Shown: piece after piece, positions 1-5,870 of the stretch | How the letters are laid out: every line of letters begins with the position of its first letter | How positions within the stretch are numbered: the first letter of the stretch is position 1 | Source: Draconibacterium orientale | Lineage (GTDB): Bacteria > Bacteroidota > Bacteroidia > Bacteroidales > JAADGE01 | DNA: 7,834 bases | Assembly: GCA_020718265.1 (NCBI GenBank) | Contig: DYSM01000101.1 | Coordinates: 1 to 7,834, forward strand | Direction: 5' to 3' | Notes under the pieces: generated by a model | What the model was told of the DNA's origin: nothing | Databases searched by the model: none | Seen by the model: the letters and a program-made list of their open reading frames with translations, nothing else | Made by a program: the position numbers and the translations under genes

Positions 1-44
1 TGACTACTTTTTGACCATTGAATGACTACTAAATGACAAAACAT
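1..44 (+). repeat. Degenerate 11-bp tandem array, left copy
   Basis: TGAC recurs at exactly 1, 12, 23 and 34, giving four 11-bp units. Units one and three begin TGACTAC; units two and four are decayed (TGACCAT, TGACAAA). The array may continue to the left of the window. The same unit recurs in the opposite orientation just after the receptor gene (2030-2063). Function is unknown. It could be a decayed intergenic repeat family or a set of protein-binding sites spaced one helical turn apart. Confidence 0.6.
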
Positions 45-130
45 TCGATTGAAAGTATAGCTATAATTTACACATATTCAATTATTTATACGTTTTTTCA
101 CAAACACTGTTTACAATGTTTCTAAATTAT

Positions 131-161
131 TTTGTAGTTCAAAAAAACTATTTTAATTTCG
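131..161 (+). promoter_or_regulatory. Candidate Bacteroidota-type promoter of the superoxide reductase gene
   Basis: TTTG at 131-134 is followed after 19 nt by TAATTTCG at 154-161, one mismatch from the Bacteroidota -7 element TAnnTTTG. Transcription would start near 166-169, leaving a leader of about 25 nt without a Shine-Dalgarno sequence. The AT-rich stretch 45-130 upstream holds only short palindromes. This is a consensus match by eye, not proof. Confidence 0.4.
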
Positions 162-193
162 CAACATATTCTAAAACATAAAATTTTATCATT

Positions 194-577
194 ATGCCAA
201 AAATTAACAGATATCAAGACATCAGTCAGATAGACCGCGAAGCCAAAAAAGATTACATCGACCGTCACTCGCCGTTTGTGCATTGCGAAGCAACGGCAAA
301 AAAAGGTGAACCGTTTAAAGTAAAAGTGAAAATGGGAAATGAATACAAACATCCCGATGACTTCGACCATTACATCAGCTACGTTCAACTTTGGAACGGA
401 GAAGTATTTTTGGGCGAAGCGCATTTCACGCCCGGCGTGCTCGGGAACCAACCCGGACATGCACAAGTGGATTTTTACATCGTTCCGCAAAAAAGTTTGA
501 AACTGACTGCTATGTCCTATTGTACCAAACACGGTTTGTGGCAAAGCGACGAAGTGTCAGTGGAAGTAAGCGAATAA
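194..577 (+). CDS. Class II superoxide reductase (neelaredoxin / desulfoferrodoxin family)
   Basis: Predicted cytoplasmic non-heme iron enzyme of 127 aa that reduces superoxide to hydrogen peroxide without making oxygen, a typical anaerobe defence. The five ligands of the Fe(His)4Cys centre can be placed: His25 (RHSP), His53 and His59 (six apart, in YKHPDDFDHYI), Cys110 and His113 (CTKHG). These spacings match the family. There is no N-terminal desulforedoxin-type rubredoxin-like domain and no signal peptide, so it is the one-iron short form. The usual Glu-Lys before the first ligand (EKHxP) is Asp23-Arg24 here, which affects the residues that normally act as sixth ligand and electrostatic guide. 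The ATG at 194 gives a family-typical N-terminus. A terminator follows at once, so the gene is probably monocistronic. An electron donor such as rubredoxin is not encoded nearby. Confidence 0.9.
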   Translation: MPKINRYQDISQIDREAKKDYIDRHSPFVHCEATAKKGEPFKVKVKMGNEYKHPDDFDHYISYVQLWNGEVFLGEAHFTPGVLGNQPGHAQVDFYIVPQKSLKLTAMSYCTKHGLWQSDEVSVEVSE

Positions 578-601
578 ATTCACGTTAGCCGAAATTTTTT
601 G

Positions 602-636
602 AAAATGCAGACAGATTTTTTTATCTGCATTTTTTT
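602..636 (+). terminator. Intrinsic terminator after the superoxide reductase gene
   Basis: A 10-bp stem (602-611 AAAATGCAGA with 624-633 TCTGCATTTT) with a 12-nt loop runs into a T-tract (630-636). It starts 24 nt after the stop codon. It separates the superoxide reductase gene from the receptor gene, so their co-transcription would need read-through. Confidence 0.8.
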
Positions 637-684
637 GTCGGCACAAAAATTGTTATTCTAAAAGGAACTGTTTAACTGATATTT

Positions 685-2019
685 ATGCGAGCTGTTTACA
701 AATATTTTGTTCCTGAAAAAATCGACTATTTCGATTATTTAAAGACTAAAAGTTTTATCGTTTTAACATCAGTAGGCTTTCTGTTGCTTTCTGTGCTTTT
801 GGTTAAAGAACTCGTAACTTGGAATGATAATACTGCCATTACACTCCTGTCGCTTGTTCCGATGTTGCTGCTGTTTGTAGCCCAATTAATTTTATTAAAA
901 AAGAAAGGCATCGGGTTTGCCGGAAATTTGTTTTCAATCGGACTTGTTTTGGCTATTGTGCTTGCACTCAACACATTTAAACAAGAAGTTCCCGTAACAA
1001 TTAAGTATCATCAAGGTTACTACACTGTTCTGGGATTATTGGCGACGGGAATAATGTTTTCAAACCGCGTTGTTGTTATCATCAACGCAGTCATTGTGTT
1101 AGCCACAACAACCCGTGTGTACCTCGTGTCGTTGGAACGTATGCCCGAAAATGCGAAAATGTTCACATCTGCCTATATTCATCACGTAACAGCCGTGTTT
1201 ATCATTACGCTTTTAGGCTTTTTTTTATTGAAATTTGTGAACAACGCAGTTCGGAAATCGAACGAAGAATATAATCGTAATGTTCTGCAAAACAAGAAGT
1301 TAAGTAAACTTTTAGCAGGAATTAAAGAAACATTTTCAACACTGAAACGCCTCTCGGACGACGTAAGTGTTTCTGCTGAAAATCTTCGTACAAGTGCCTC
1401 ACAGCAAGCTTCTAATGTAGAAGAAATTTCTGCAACGATTGAGGAAATGACCGCCTCCATAACACAAAATGCAGACAATACTGAAAAAGCAGCAAAAACC
1501 GTAACGAGTACGCTTAACTTTGCATCGATGAGTGAAGAATCTATTCGCGAAACCCTTAGCGCAGTGCGTGAAATTCAAAATAAAATAATGCTTATCGATG
1601 ATATTGCGTGGCAAACCGGTTTGCTGTCGCTTAATGCCTCCATTGAAGCCACAAAAGCCGGCGATGCGGGCAGAGGTTTTTCAGTTGTTGCACGAGAAGT
1701 GAAAAAATTGGCAGAAAAAAGCGGAACCGGTGCCGACGAAATTACACGGTTCGTCGATTCGTCTATAAAAATTTCCGACCGAGCCGGCTCGTACATGCGC
1801 ACCTTAGTTGTAGATATTCACGAAATTGATGTTGCTCTGACTGATATTTTACGAGCATCCTTTGAGCAACGAAACGGCAATGCGGCTATCAATGAGTCAG
1901 TTGCGCAAATTAATGTGATAGCTCAGGATAACGCTCATATTGCTGAAAATTTGGCTCTTTCTATTGCCGAATTGTCCGGCGCAAGTGCTAAAATCGAAAA
2001 TCTGCTAAAAGAATCGTAA
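685..2019 (+). CDS. Six-helix membrane methyl-accepting chemotaxis-type receptor
   Basis: 444 aa. The N-terminal third is hydrophobic, with about six membrane helices near residues 22-41, 51-71, 79-97, 110-126, 127-147 and 166-185, short loops and no sizeable periplasmic sensor domain. No HAMP domain is visible before the long helical cytoplasmic part (about 190-444). This has two arms of similar length meeting in a recognisable MCP signalling tip (about 300-345: IDDIAWQTGLLSLNASIEA, then AGRGFSVVAREVKKLAEKS). Such tips bind CheA and CheW in known receptors. Compared with the very conserved consensus (QTNLLALNAAIEAARAGE), this tip has Gly312 for Asn, Ser315 and Ser319 for Ala, Thr323 for Ala, Lys324 for Arg and Asp327 for Glu. 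No C-terminal CheR-binding pentapeptide is present; the protein ends LLKES. No che genes are in the window. The membrane part may sense a ligand, redox state or membrane state, but nothing seen decides which. No clear promoter or Shine-Dalgarno was found; AAAGGA at 661-666 is too far from the ATG. Confidence 0.85.
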   Translation: MRAVYKYFVPEKIDYFDYLKTKSFIVLTSVGFLLLSVLLVKELVTWNDNTAITLLSLVPMLLLFVAQLILLKKKGIGFAGNLFSIGLVLAIVLALNTFKQEVPVTIKYHQGYYTVLGLLATGIMFSNRVVVIINAVIVLATTTRVYLVSLERMPENAKMFTSAYIHHVTAVFIITLLGFFLLKFVNNAVRKSNEEYNRNVLQNKKLSKLLAGIKETFSTLKRLSDDVSVSAENLRTSASQQASNVEEISATIEEMTASITQNADNTEKAAKTVTSTLNFASMSEESIRETLSAVREIQNKIMLIDDIAWQTGLLSLNASIEATKAGDAGRGFSVVAREVKKLAEKSGTGADEITRFVDSSIKISDRAGSYMRTLVVDIHEIDVALTDILRASFEQRNGNAAINESVAQINVIAQDNAHIAENLALSIAELSGASAKIENLLKES

Positions 2020-2029
2020 TTAAACAGCA

Positions 2030-2063
2030 GTCAATTTGTAGTCAAACTGTAGTCATTATGTCA
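2030..2063 (-). repeat. Degenerate 11-bp tandem array, right copy (inverted)
   Basis: GTCA occurs at 2030, 2041 and 2052 (exact 11-bp period) and again at 2060. Read on the minus strand the units are TGACTACAGTT, TGACTACAAAT and TGACTGCTGTT, matching the TGACTAC unit of the array at 1-44 but in opposite orientation. It begins 10 nt after the receptor stop codon. The remaining intergenic sequence to 2130 holds only an AT-rich stretch and a weak hairpin. Confidence 0.6.
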
Positions 2064-2128
2064 TTAATTTGTTTTTTTTCGTTACACAACCGTATTACTT
2101 CGTATTTCACTGTGTAATGAATTTTATC

Positions 2129-2170
2129 AAAAAAACAAAGTAATCAGCCGAATTCTTATTGACTGATTAC
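2129..2170 (-). terminator. Probable terminator of the amphi-Trp gene
   Basis: An 8-bp inverted repeat, GTAATCAG (2140-2147) and CTGATTAC (2163-2170), encloses a 15-nt loop. On the minus strand the stem is followed by TTTGTTTTTTT. It lies about 28 nt downstream of the amphi-Trp stop codon. The stem is AT-rich and partly built from the neighbouring 7-bp repeat, so it is weaker than the terminators at 602 and 2458. Confidence 0.5.
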
Positions 2171-2196
2171 TGAAAACTGTTTACTGATTTCTGAAA
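2162..2196. repeat. Degenerate 7-bp tandem array (ACTGAWW)
   Basis: Five consecutive 7-bp units: ACTGATT, ACTGAAA, ACTGTTT, ACTGATT, TCTGAAA. The array directly abuts the amphi-Trp stop codon (2198-2200), and its first unit supplies one arm of the putative terminator. Unit and period differ from the 11-bp arrays. Function unknown; possibly a slippage-derived intergenic repeat. Confidence 0.6.
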
Positions 2197-2197
2197 T

Positions 2198-2419
2198 CTA
2201 TTCTTTTTCTTCCCAGAAAATTTGGAACTCAATTTCGTGTTCGCCTTCCGAACGTTCATGTTCTATTGAAAATTCTGCACGAACCGGAACATAAATACGC
2301 TCGCCGGCAATCTGAATTTCAAAACGCTCATTATTTTCAATGGCATCAGCCAAGCGGCGAAGTTTCGCTACAAATTCGTCTTTCGGATACGATTTTTCGA
2401 TGTCTCTGTCTTTTTTCAT
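2198..2419 (-). CDS. Small amphi-Trp domain protein
   Basis: 73 aa, highly charged, no signal peptide or membrane segment. An N-terminal helix-like part (YPKDEFVAKLRRLADAIENN) leads into an alternating strand pattern with GERIYVPV and a C-terminal E-F-x-I-F-W. This fits the amphi-Trp domain family, named for its amphipathic strands and conserved C-terminal tryptophan (Trp69 here). To my knowledge the family's molecular role is not established, so none is assigned. The gene follows rplT on the same strand but is separated from it by a strong terminator, leaving only 38 nt for its own promoter. A TTTATTTG at 2434-2441, one mismatch from TAnnTTTG, could be its -7 element, though the leader would then be very short. 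Read-through from rplT is the alternative. Confidence 0.7.
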   Translation of the reverse strand: MKKDRDIEKSYPKDEFVAKLRRLADAIENNERFEIQIAGERIYVPVRAEFSIEHERSEGEHEIEFQIFWEEKE

Positions 2420-2455
2420 TTTTCAAAATTTTTCAAATAAACGAAATTTTCTTAA

Positions 2456-2492
2456 CAAAAACGACCGATACTCTTGCGAAATCGGTCGTTTT
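2456..2492 (-). terminator. Strong intrinsic terminator of the thrS-infC-rpmI-rplT cluster
   Basis: A perfect 12-bp stem (2458-2469 with 2481-2492, core ACGACCGAT/ATCGGTCGT) has an 11-nt loop and is followed on the minus strand by TTTTTG. It lies 29 nt past the rplT stop codon. T-runs occur on both sides, so it could act in both directions, but the plus strand carries no gene leading into it. Confidence 0.85.
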
Positions 2493-2520
2493 GTTTATAT
2501 TGCTCCTAAAAAAATAATCT

Positions 2521-2865
2521 CTATTTTACAGCTTTTACGATTGCTGCAAAGGCTTCCGGGTTGTTCATGGCGAGGTCGGCAAGAACTTTGCGGTTCATTT
2601 CGATGCCTTTCGCATGAATTTTACCCATGAATTCCGAGTAGGACATTCCGTGTTCGCGCACGCCGGCGTTAATACGTTGAATCCAAATTGCACGAAATTC
2701 GCGTTTTTTGGCTTTTCTGTCTCTGTAAGCATACAGCAAGCCTTTTTCGTAGGTGTTTTTGGCAACTGTCCACACGTTTTTGCGGCGGAGGAAGTAACCT
2801 TTGGTTTGTTTGAGCAGTTTTTTGCGTCTTGCGCGAGCTGCTACTGCGTTTACTGAACGTGGCAT
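2521..2865 (-). CDS. rplT: Large ribosomal subunit protein bL20
   Basis: 114 aa, close to the usual bL20 length. It is a basic protein that binds 23S rRNA early in 50S assembly. The N-terminal tail MPRSVNAVAARARRKKLLKQ and the segments GYFLRRKNVWTVAK, YAYRDRKAKKREFRAIWIQR and INAGVREHGMSYSEFM are diagnostic. The start MPRS is the family start; no Shine-Dalgarno precedes the ATG (upstream bases are A-rich). It is the last gene of the cluster, followed by a terminator, and lies 149 nt after rpmI. In Escherichia coli L20 represses its own operon by binding mRNA; the long leader gap here could serve the same end, but that is inference. Confidence 0.97.
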   Translation of the reverse strand: MPRSVNAVAARARRKKLLKQTKGYFLRRKNVWTVAKNTYEKGLLYAYRDRKAKKREFRAIWIQRINAGVREHGMSYSEFMGKIHAKGIEMNRKVLADLAMNNPEAFAAIVKAVK

Positions 2866-3014
2866 AAATTTCTGTTTTTGACTTCGGGTGGTTTGTTTAC
2901 GCTTTTAACCCGATAATCATGTTAATAACTGTTGTGATTTTGGCGGAAGCGGTCTGCTTTATCTGCCGACTCTTTTAATTTGCATTCCTGTCCGGGTGTT
3001 GAAACCTGCAAGGT
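2866..3014 (-). promoter_or_regulatory. Long rpmI-rplT intergenic region, possible L20 control element
   Basis: 149 nt is long for two ribosomal protein genes that are usually close together. On the minus strand it opens with a tight hairpin AAACCT-TGC-AGGTTT (3002-3016), which overlaps the rpmI stop codon and has no T-tract after it. Further on, a single TCGGGT (plus 2908-2913) can pair either with an upstream ACCCGG (plus 2992-2997, one G-U pair) or with a downstream ACCCGA (plus 2884-2889) 19 nt before the rplT start. Such alternative pairing could control rplT translation. No promoter match was found inside. Confidence 0.3.
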
Positions 3015-3212
3015 TTATTTCATTGCCAGCAATTGTCTGACGTTTGCTTCGTCCGCTTTGTGAACGGTAGTGAAGTGTCCTAAGTTACGTTTACGTTTCT
3101 TGGACTTTTTCGTCAGAATGTGGCTTTTGAAAGCATGTTTGCGTTTAATTTTGCCTGACCCGGTGAGCTTAAAACGTTTTTTAGCTCCACCTTTGGTTTT
3201 CATTTTTGGCAT
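3015..3212 (-). CDS. rpmI: Large ribosomal subunit protein bL35
   Basis: 65 aa, the normal bL35 length. It is a very basic small 50S protein with the typical start MPKMKTKGGAKKRFKLTGSG and the core KRKHAFKSHILTKKSKKRKR. The frame is open further upstream to 3266, but that extension begins inside infC and lacks family similarity, so the ATG at 3212 is chosen. It lies 34 nt after infC and is presumably co-transcribed with it. No Shine-Dalgarno is seen, in contrast to infC. Confidence 0.96.
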   Translation of the reverse strand: MPKMKTKGGAKKRFKLTGSGKIKRKHAFKSHILTKKSKKRKRNLGHFTTVHKADEANVRQLLAMK

Positions 3213-3246
3213 AAGATTTTTCTTTTTGTTTAAATAACTAATTAAT

Positions 3247-3792
3247 TTATTTTTTCGTTGGGGCAATATACATGATCATTTTTTTGCCTTCGAGAACAGG
3301 CAATTTTTCCACTTTGCCGAATTCTTCGAGAGCTTCGGCAAATTTGAGCAAGGTTATTTGACCTTGATCTTTGTAAACAATGGCTCTGCCTTTGAAGAAC
3401 ACGTAACATTTCACTTTGGCTCCGTCTTGCAAAAATTTCTTTGCATGTTCGAGTTTGAAATTGAAATCGTGGTCATCAATATTCGGACCGAACCGAATTT
3501 CTTTTACGACAACCAAAGTTTGTTTTGCTTTGAGCTCTTTTTGCTTCTTTTTTTGTTGATAGATAAATTTCTGAAAATCAACAACTTTACATACCGGCGG
3601 ATTTGCATTCGGCGATATTTCCACCAAATCCATTTCTTGGTCTTCGGCAATGCTCAAGGCTTCGCTCAGCGAGTAAACGCCGGGTTCAATATTTTCACCC
3701 ACAAGGCGCACTTCATTCGCCCTGATTCGGTGATTGGTGCGATATTCGAATTTTGAGTCGCCACCATCTTTTTTTAAAGGTTTTTTCTCTAT
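3247..3792 (-). CDS. infC: Translation initiation factor IF-3, AUA start codon proposed
   Basis: IF3 binds the 30S subunit, prevents premature 50S joining and checks the start codon-initiator tRNA match. The N-terminal domain carries YRTNHRIRANEVRLVGEN and the linker signature KVVDFQKFIYQQKKKQKE. The C-terminal domain carries VKEIRFGPNIDDHDFNFKLE and ends LEGKKMIMYIAPTKK. The first ordinary start codon in frame is GTG at 3711, which would delete the conserved RxNxxIRAxE segment. The frame stays open upstream to a TAA without ATG, GTG or TTG. A perfect AGGAGG (plus 3801-3806) stands 8 nt before an in-frame ATA (3790-3792). Starting there gives 181 aa, a normal IF3 length, with N-terminus M(AUA)EKKPLKKDGG. 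In Escherichia coli infC starts with AUU and IF3 represses its own synthesis by rejecting that codon, so the same control is likely. Coordinates include the inferred start. Confidence 0.9.
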   Translation of the reverse strand: MEKKPLKKDGGDSKFEYRTNHRIRANEVRLVGENIEPGVYSLSEALSIAEDQEMDLVEISPNANPPVCKVVDFQKFIYQQKKKQKELKAKQTLVVVKEIRFGPNIDDHDFNFKLEHAKKFLQDGAKVKCYVFFKGRAIVYKDQGQITLLKFAEALEEFGKVEKLPVLEGKKMIMYIAPTKK

Positions 3793-3800
3793 TGCTTTGT

Positions 3801-3806
3801 CCTCCT
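3801..3806 (-). promoter_or_regulatory. Perfect Shine-Dalgarno (AGGAGG) that fixes the infC start
   Basis: On the minus strand AGGAGG is followed by 8 nt and then the in-frame ATA codon of infC. It is the only strong Shine-Dalgarno noticed before any gene in this window. A four-codon reading frame (ATG TCA AAC TAA, plus 3809-3820) ends just before it, in a different frame from infC. Confidence 0.75.
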
Positions 3807-3849
3807 GTTTAGTTTGACATTGTATTCTGAATCGGAATTACACCGAGTT

Positions 3850-5793
3850 CTAATTTTCAAATAATTCTGTTTTGATTTGATTTTTAACAAGTTCTGCAAA
3901 TTGTTCTGCAGTCATTTTGCCCAAATCGCCTTCGCCTTGTTTTCTTACGGACACCATGCCTTCGTTTTCTTCGGATTCTCCGACAACAAGCATGAACGGT
4001 ATGCGTTTGAGTTCGGCTTCTCTGATTTTCTTTCCGACTTTCTCGTTTCGTTCGTCAATCAGGGTGCGAATATCGTAATTATTTAGCAACTGCAAAAGTT
4101 TTTTTGCATAGTCGTTAAATTTTTCGCTGATTGGCAAGATAATAGCCTGTTCCGGAGTGAGCCAAAGCGGGAATTTTCCGGCGGTGTGTTCAATCAGAAC
4201 TGCCACGAAGCGTTCCATGGAGCCGAACGGCGCGCGGTGTATCATTACGGGGCGATGTTTTTGGTCGTCGTTACCCGTATATGTGAGGTCGAAACGTTCG
4301 GGTAAATTGTAATCCACTTGAATTGTGCCGAGTTGCCAACTTCTTCCTATGGCATCTTTGACCATAAAATCGAGTTTTGGTCCGTAAAATGCAGCTTCGC
4401 CGTATTCGATAACGGTTTTCAACCCTTTTTCTTGCGCAGCTTCAATGATTGCAGCTTCGGCTTTGTTCCAATTTTCGTCGGAGCCGATGTATTTTTCGGG
4501 TTTGTTCGGGTCGCGCAAAGAAATTTGAGTTGTGAAATTGTTGAAATCGAGAACTTTGAAGATATATAGTACAATGTCTATCACTTTCAAAAACTCTTCT
4601 TTTAATTGGTCGGGGCGACAGAACAAGTGCGCATCGTCTTGCGTAAATCCGCGAACGCGCGTAAGTCCGTGCAGTTCGCCGCTTTGTTCGTAGCGATAGA
4701 CGGTTCCGAACTCGGCATACCGAATTGGTAAATCGCGGTAAGAGCGCGGTTTGCTGCGGTAAATTTCGCAGTGGTGCGGGCAGTTCATGGGTTTGAGCAA
4801 AAACTCTTCGCCCTCGGCAGGTGTGTGTATAGGTTGAAACGAATCCGCGCCGTATTTGGCGTAGTGTCCGGACGTTATATAAAGTTCTTTTTGACCGATA
4901 TGAGGCGTGATAACGGGTTCGTAGCCGTAACGCGTTTGGAGTTTTTTCAGAAATTGTTCCAAACGTTCGCGCAACATCGCGCCTTTGGGCAACCACAGAG
5001 GCAAACCGGCACCTACGCGTTGCGAGAATGTAAAGAGTTCCAGTTCTTTACCGATTTTTCGGTGGTCACGTTTTTTTGCTTCTTCGAGCAACGTTAAATA
5101 TTCTGTCAGCAATTTTTGTTTCGGAAACGTGATGCCGTAAACGCGGGTGAGTTGCTTGTTTTTGTCGTTGCCTTTCCAATACGCGCCGGCGATGCTCATG
5201 ATTTTCGCAGCTTTTACATAACCTGTGTTTGGCAAGTGCGGTCCGCGGCAAAGGTCTGTGAAGTTTCCTTGTTCGTAAAATGTTATGGTTCCGTCGGTTA
5301 GACCTTCAATGAGGTCAATTTTATATTGGTCGCCTTTTTTTGTATAGAAATCTAAAGCTTCGGCTTTTGCAACTTCTTTGCGGGTGAAGGCGTGTTTTTG
5401 TTGAGCAATTTCGAGCATTTTTTTCTCAATTTGTTCGAAATCATTGTCGGAAATGGATTTGCCTTCGGGCATGTCCACATCGTAATAAAAGCCGTTTTCT
5501 ACAGCCGGACCGACCCAAAGTTTTATGCCGGGGTAAATTGCTTCCAATGCTTCCGCCATAATGTGTGCCGACGAATGCCAGAACGCTTCTTTACCTTCTT
5601 TATCGTCCCATTTGTGGAGTGCAATTTCGGCGTTTTGGGTAATTGGACGTGTGAGGTCCCAAACTTCGCCGTTAATAGTTATAGCAAGTGCTTCCGATGC
5701 AAGTTGTTGGCTGATATTTTTAGCAATGTCGTAGCCGGTAATTCCTGCTTCAAATTCGCGTGTGCTATGGTCTGGAAAAGTGATGCGTATCAT
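3850..5793 (-). CDS. thrS: Threonyl-tRNA synthetase
   Basis: Class II aminoacyl-tRNA synthetase that charges tRNA-Thr in the cytoplasm. From the Met at 5793 it is 647 aa, normal for the bacterial enzyme. Order: TGS domain (about 1-60, starting MIRITFPD), editing domain with HSSAH (His73, His77) and CRGPH (Cys182, His186), and catalytic core with zinc ligands Cys338 (MNCPHH), His389 (DDAHLF) and His519 (MIHRAPFGS). Class II motif 2 is in TVYRYEQSGELHGLTRVRGF and motif 3 in HRAPFGSMERF. The C-terminal anticodon-binding domain (about 545-647) contains VGKKIREAELKRIPFMLVVG. All key editing and catalytic residues are present. An in-frame ATG nine codons upstream (5820) is possible, but the family starts at MIxITFPD, so 5793 is preferred. 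infC starts 57 nt after its stop codon. Confidence 0.96.
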   Translation of the reverse strand: MIRITFPDHSTREFEAGITGYDIAKNISQQLASEALAITINGEVWDLTRPITQNAEIALHKWDDKEGKEAFWHSSAHIMAEALEAIYPGIKLWVGPAVENGFYYDVDMPEGKSISDNDFEQIEKKMLEIAQQKHAFTRKEVAKAEALDFYTKKGDQYKIDLIEGLTDGTITFYEQGNFTDLCRGPHLPNTGYVKAAKIMSIAGAYWKGNDKNKQLTRVYGITFPKQKLLTEYLTLLEEAKKRDHRKIGKELELFTFSQRVGAGLPLWLPKGAMLRERLEQFLKKLQTRYGYEPVITPHIGQKELYITSGHYAKYGADSFQPIHTPAEGEEFLLKPMNCPHHCEIYRSKPRSYRDLPIRYAEFGTVYRYEQSGELHGLTRVRGFTQDDAHLFCRPDQLKEEFLKVIDIVLYIFKVLDFNNFTTQISLRDPNKPEKYIGSDENWNKAEAAIIEAAQEKGLKTVIEYGEAAFYGPKLDFMVKDAIGRSWQLGTIQVDYNLPERFDLTYTGNDDQKHRPVMIHRAPFGSMERFVAVLIEHTAGKFPLWLTPEQAIILPISEKFNDYAKKLLQLLNNYDIRTLIDERNEKVGKKIREAELKRIPFMLVVGESEENEGMVSVRKQGEGDLGKMTAEQFAELVKNQIKTELFEN

Positions 5794-5828
5794 AAATGAA
5801 TAGATTTTATCTGTTTTCATTCTATTTT

Positions 5829-5870
5829 TGAGTTTTCAAGAAGAAATCATATTTAAGTAACGAAAACTCA
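5829..5870 (-). promoter_or_regulatory. Inverted repeat in the thrS leader
   Basis: TGAGTTTTC (5829-5837) and GAAAACTCA (5862-5870) form a perfect 9-bp inverted repeat around a 24-nt spacer. It lies directly downstream of the putative -7 element, at or just after the expected transcription start. It could be a 5' mRNA hairpin, an autoregulatory synthetase-binding site, or a DNA operator. No T-tract follows it on the minus strand, so it is not an obvious terminator. Confidence 0.4.

Noticed and set aside
56..65. Palindrome TATAGCTATA
   Set aside because: A short palindrome in very AT-rich sequence is expected by chance, and nothing ties it to a promoter.
122..544. 140-residue minus-strand reading frame across the superoxide reductase
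   Set aside because: It is antisense to a clear enzyme gene, covers its promoter and has no recognisable motif; it is a shadow frame.
2080..2119. Inverted repeat TTACACA/TGTGTAA after the receptor gene
   Set aside because: The loop is 22 nt and no T-tract follows on the plus strand, so a terminator for the receptor gene is not supported.
2614..2856. Plus-strand reading frames over rplT, rpmI, infC and thrS
   Set aside because: All are antisense shadows of conserved translation genes, rich in Phe and Cys, with no start signals.
3015..3266. Longer 83-residue form of L35 starting at 3266
   Set aside because: The extra N-terminus starts inside the infC coding region and does not resemble L35. 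The family start MPKMKTKGG is at 3212.
3247..3711. 154-residue IF3 starting at GTG 3711
   Set aside because: It would remove the conserved RxNxxIRAxE segment and has no Shine-Dalgarno at a suitable distance.
4442..4996. 184-residue minus-strand reading frame within thrS
   Set aside because: It is an Arg-rich alternative frame of a conserved synthetase, with no family features.
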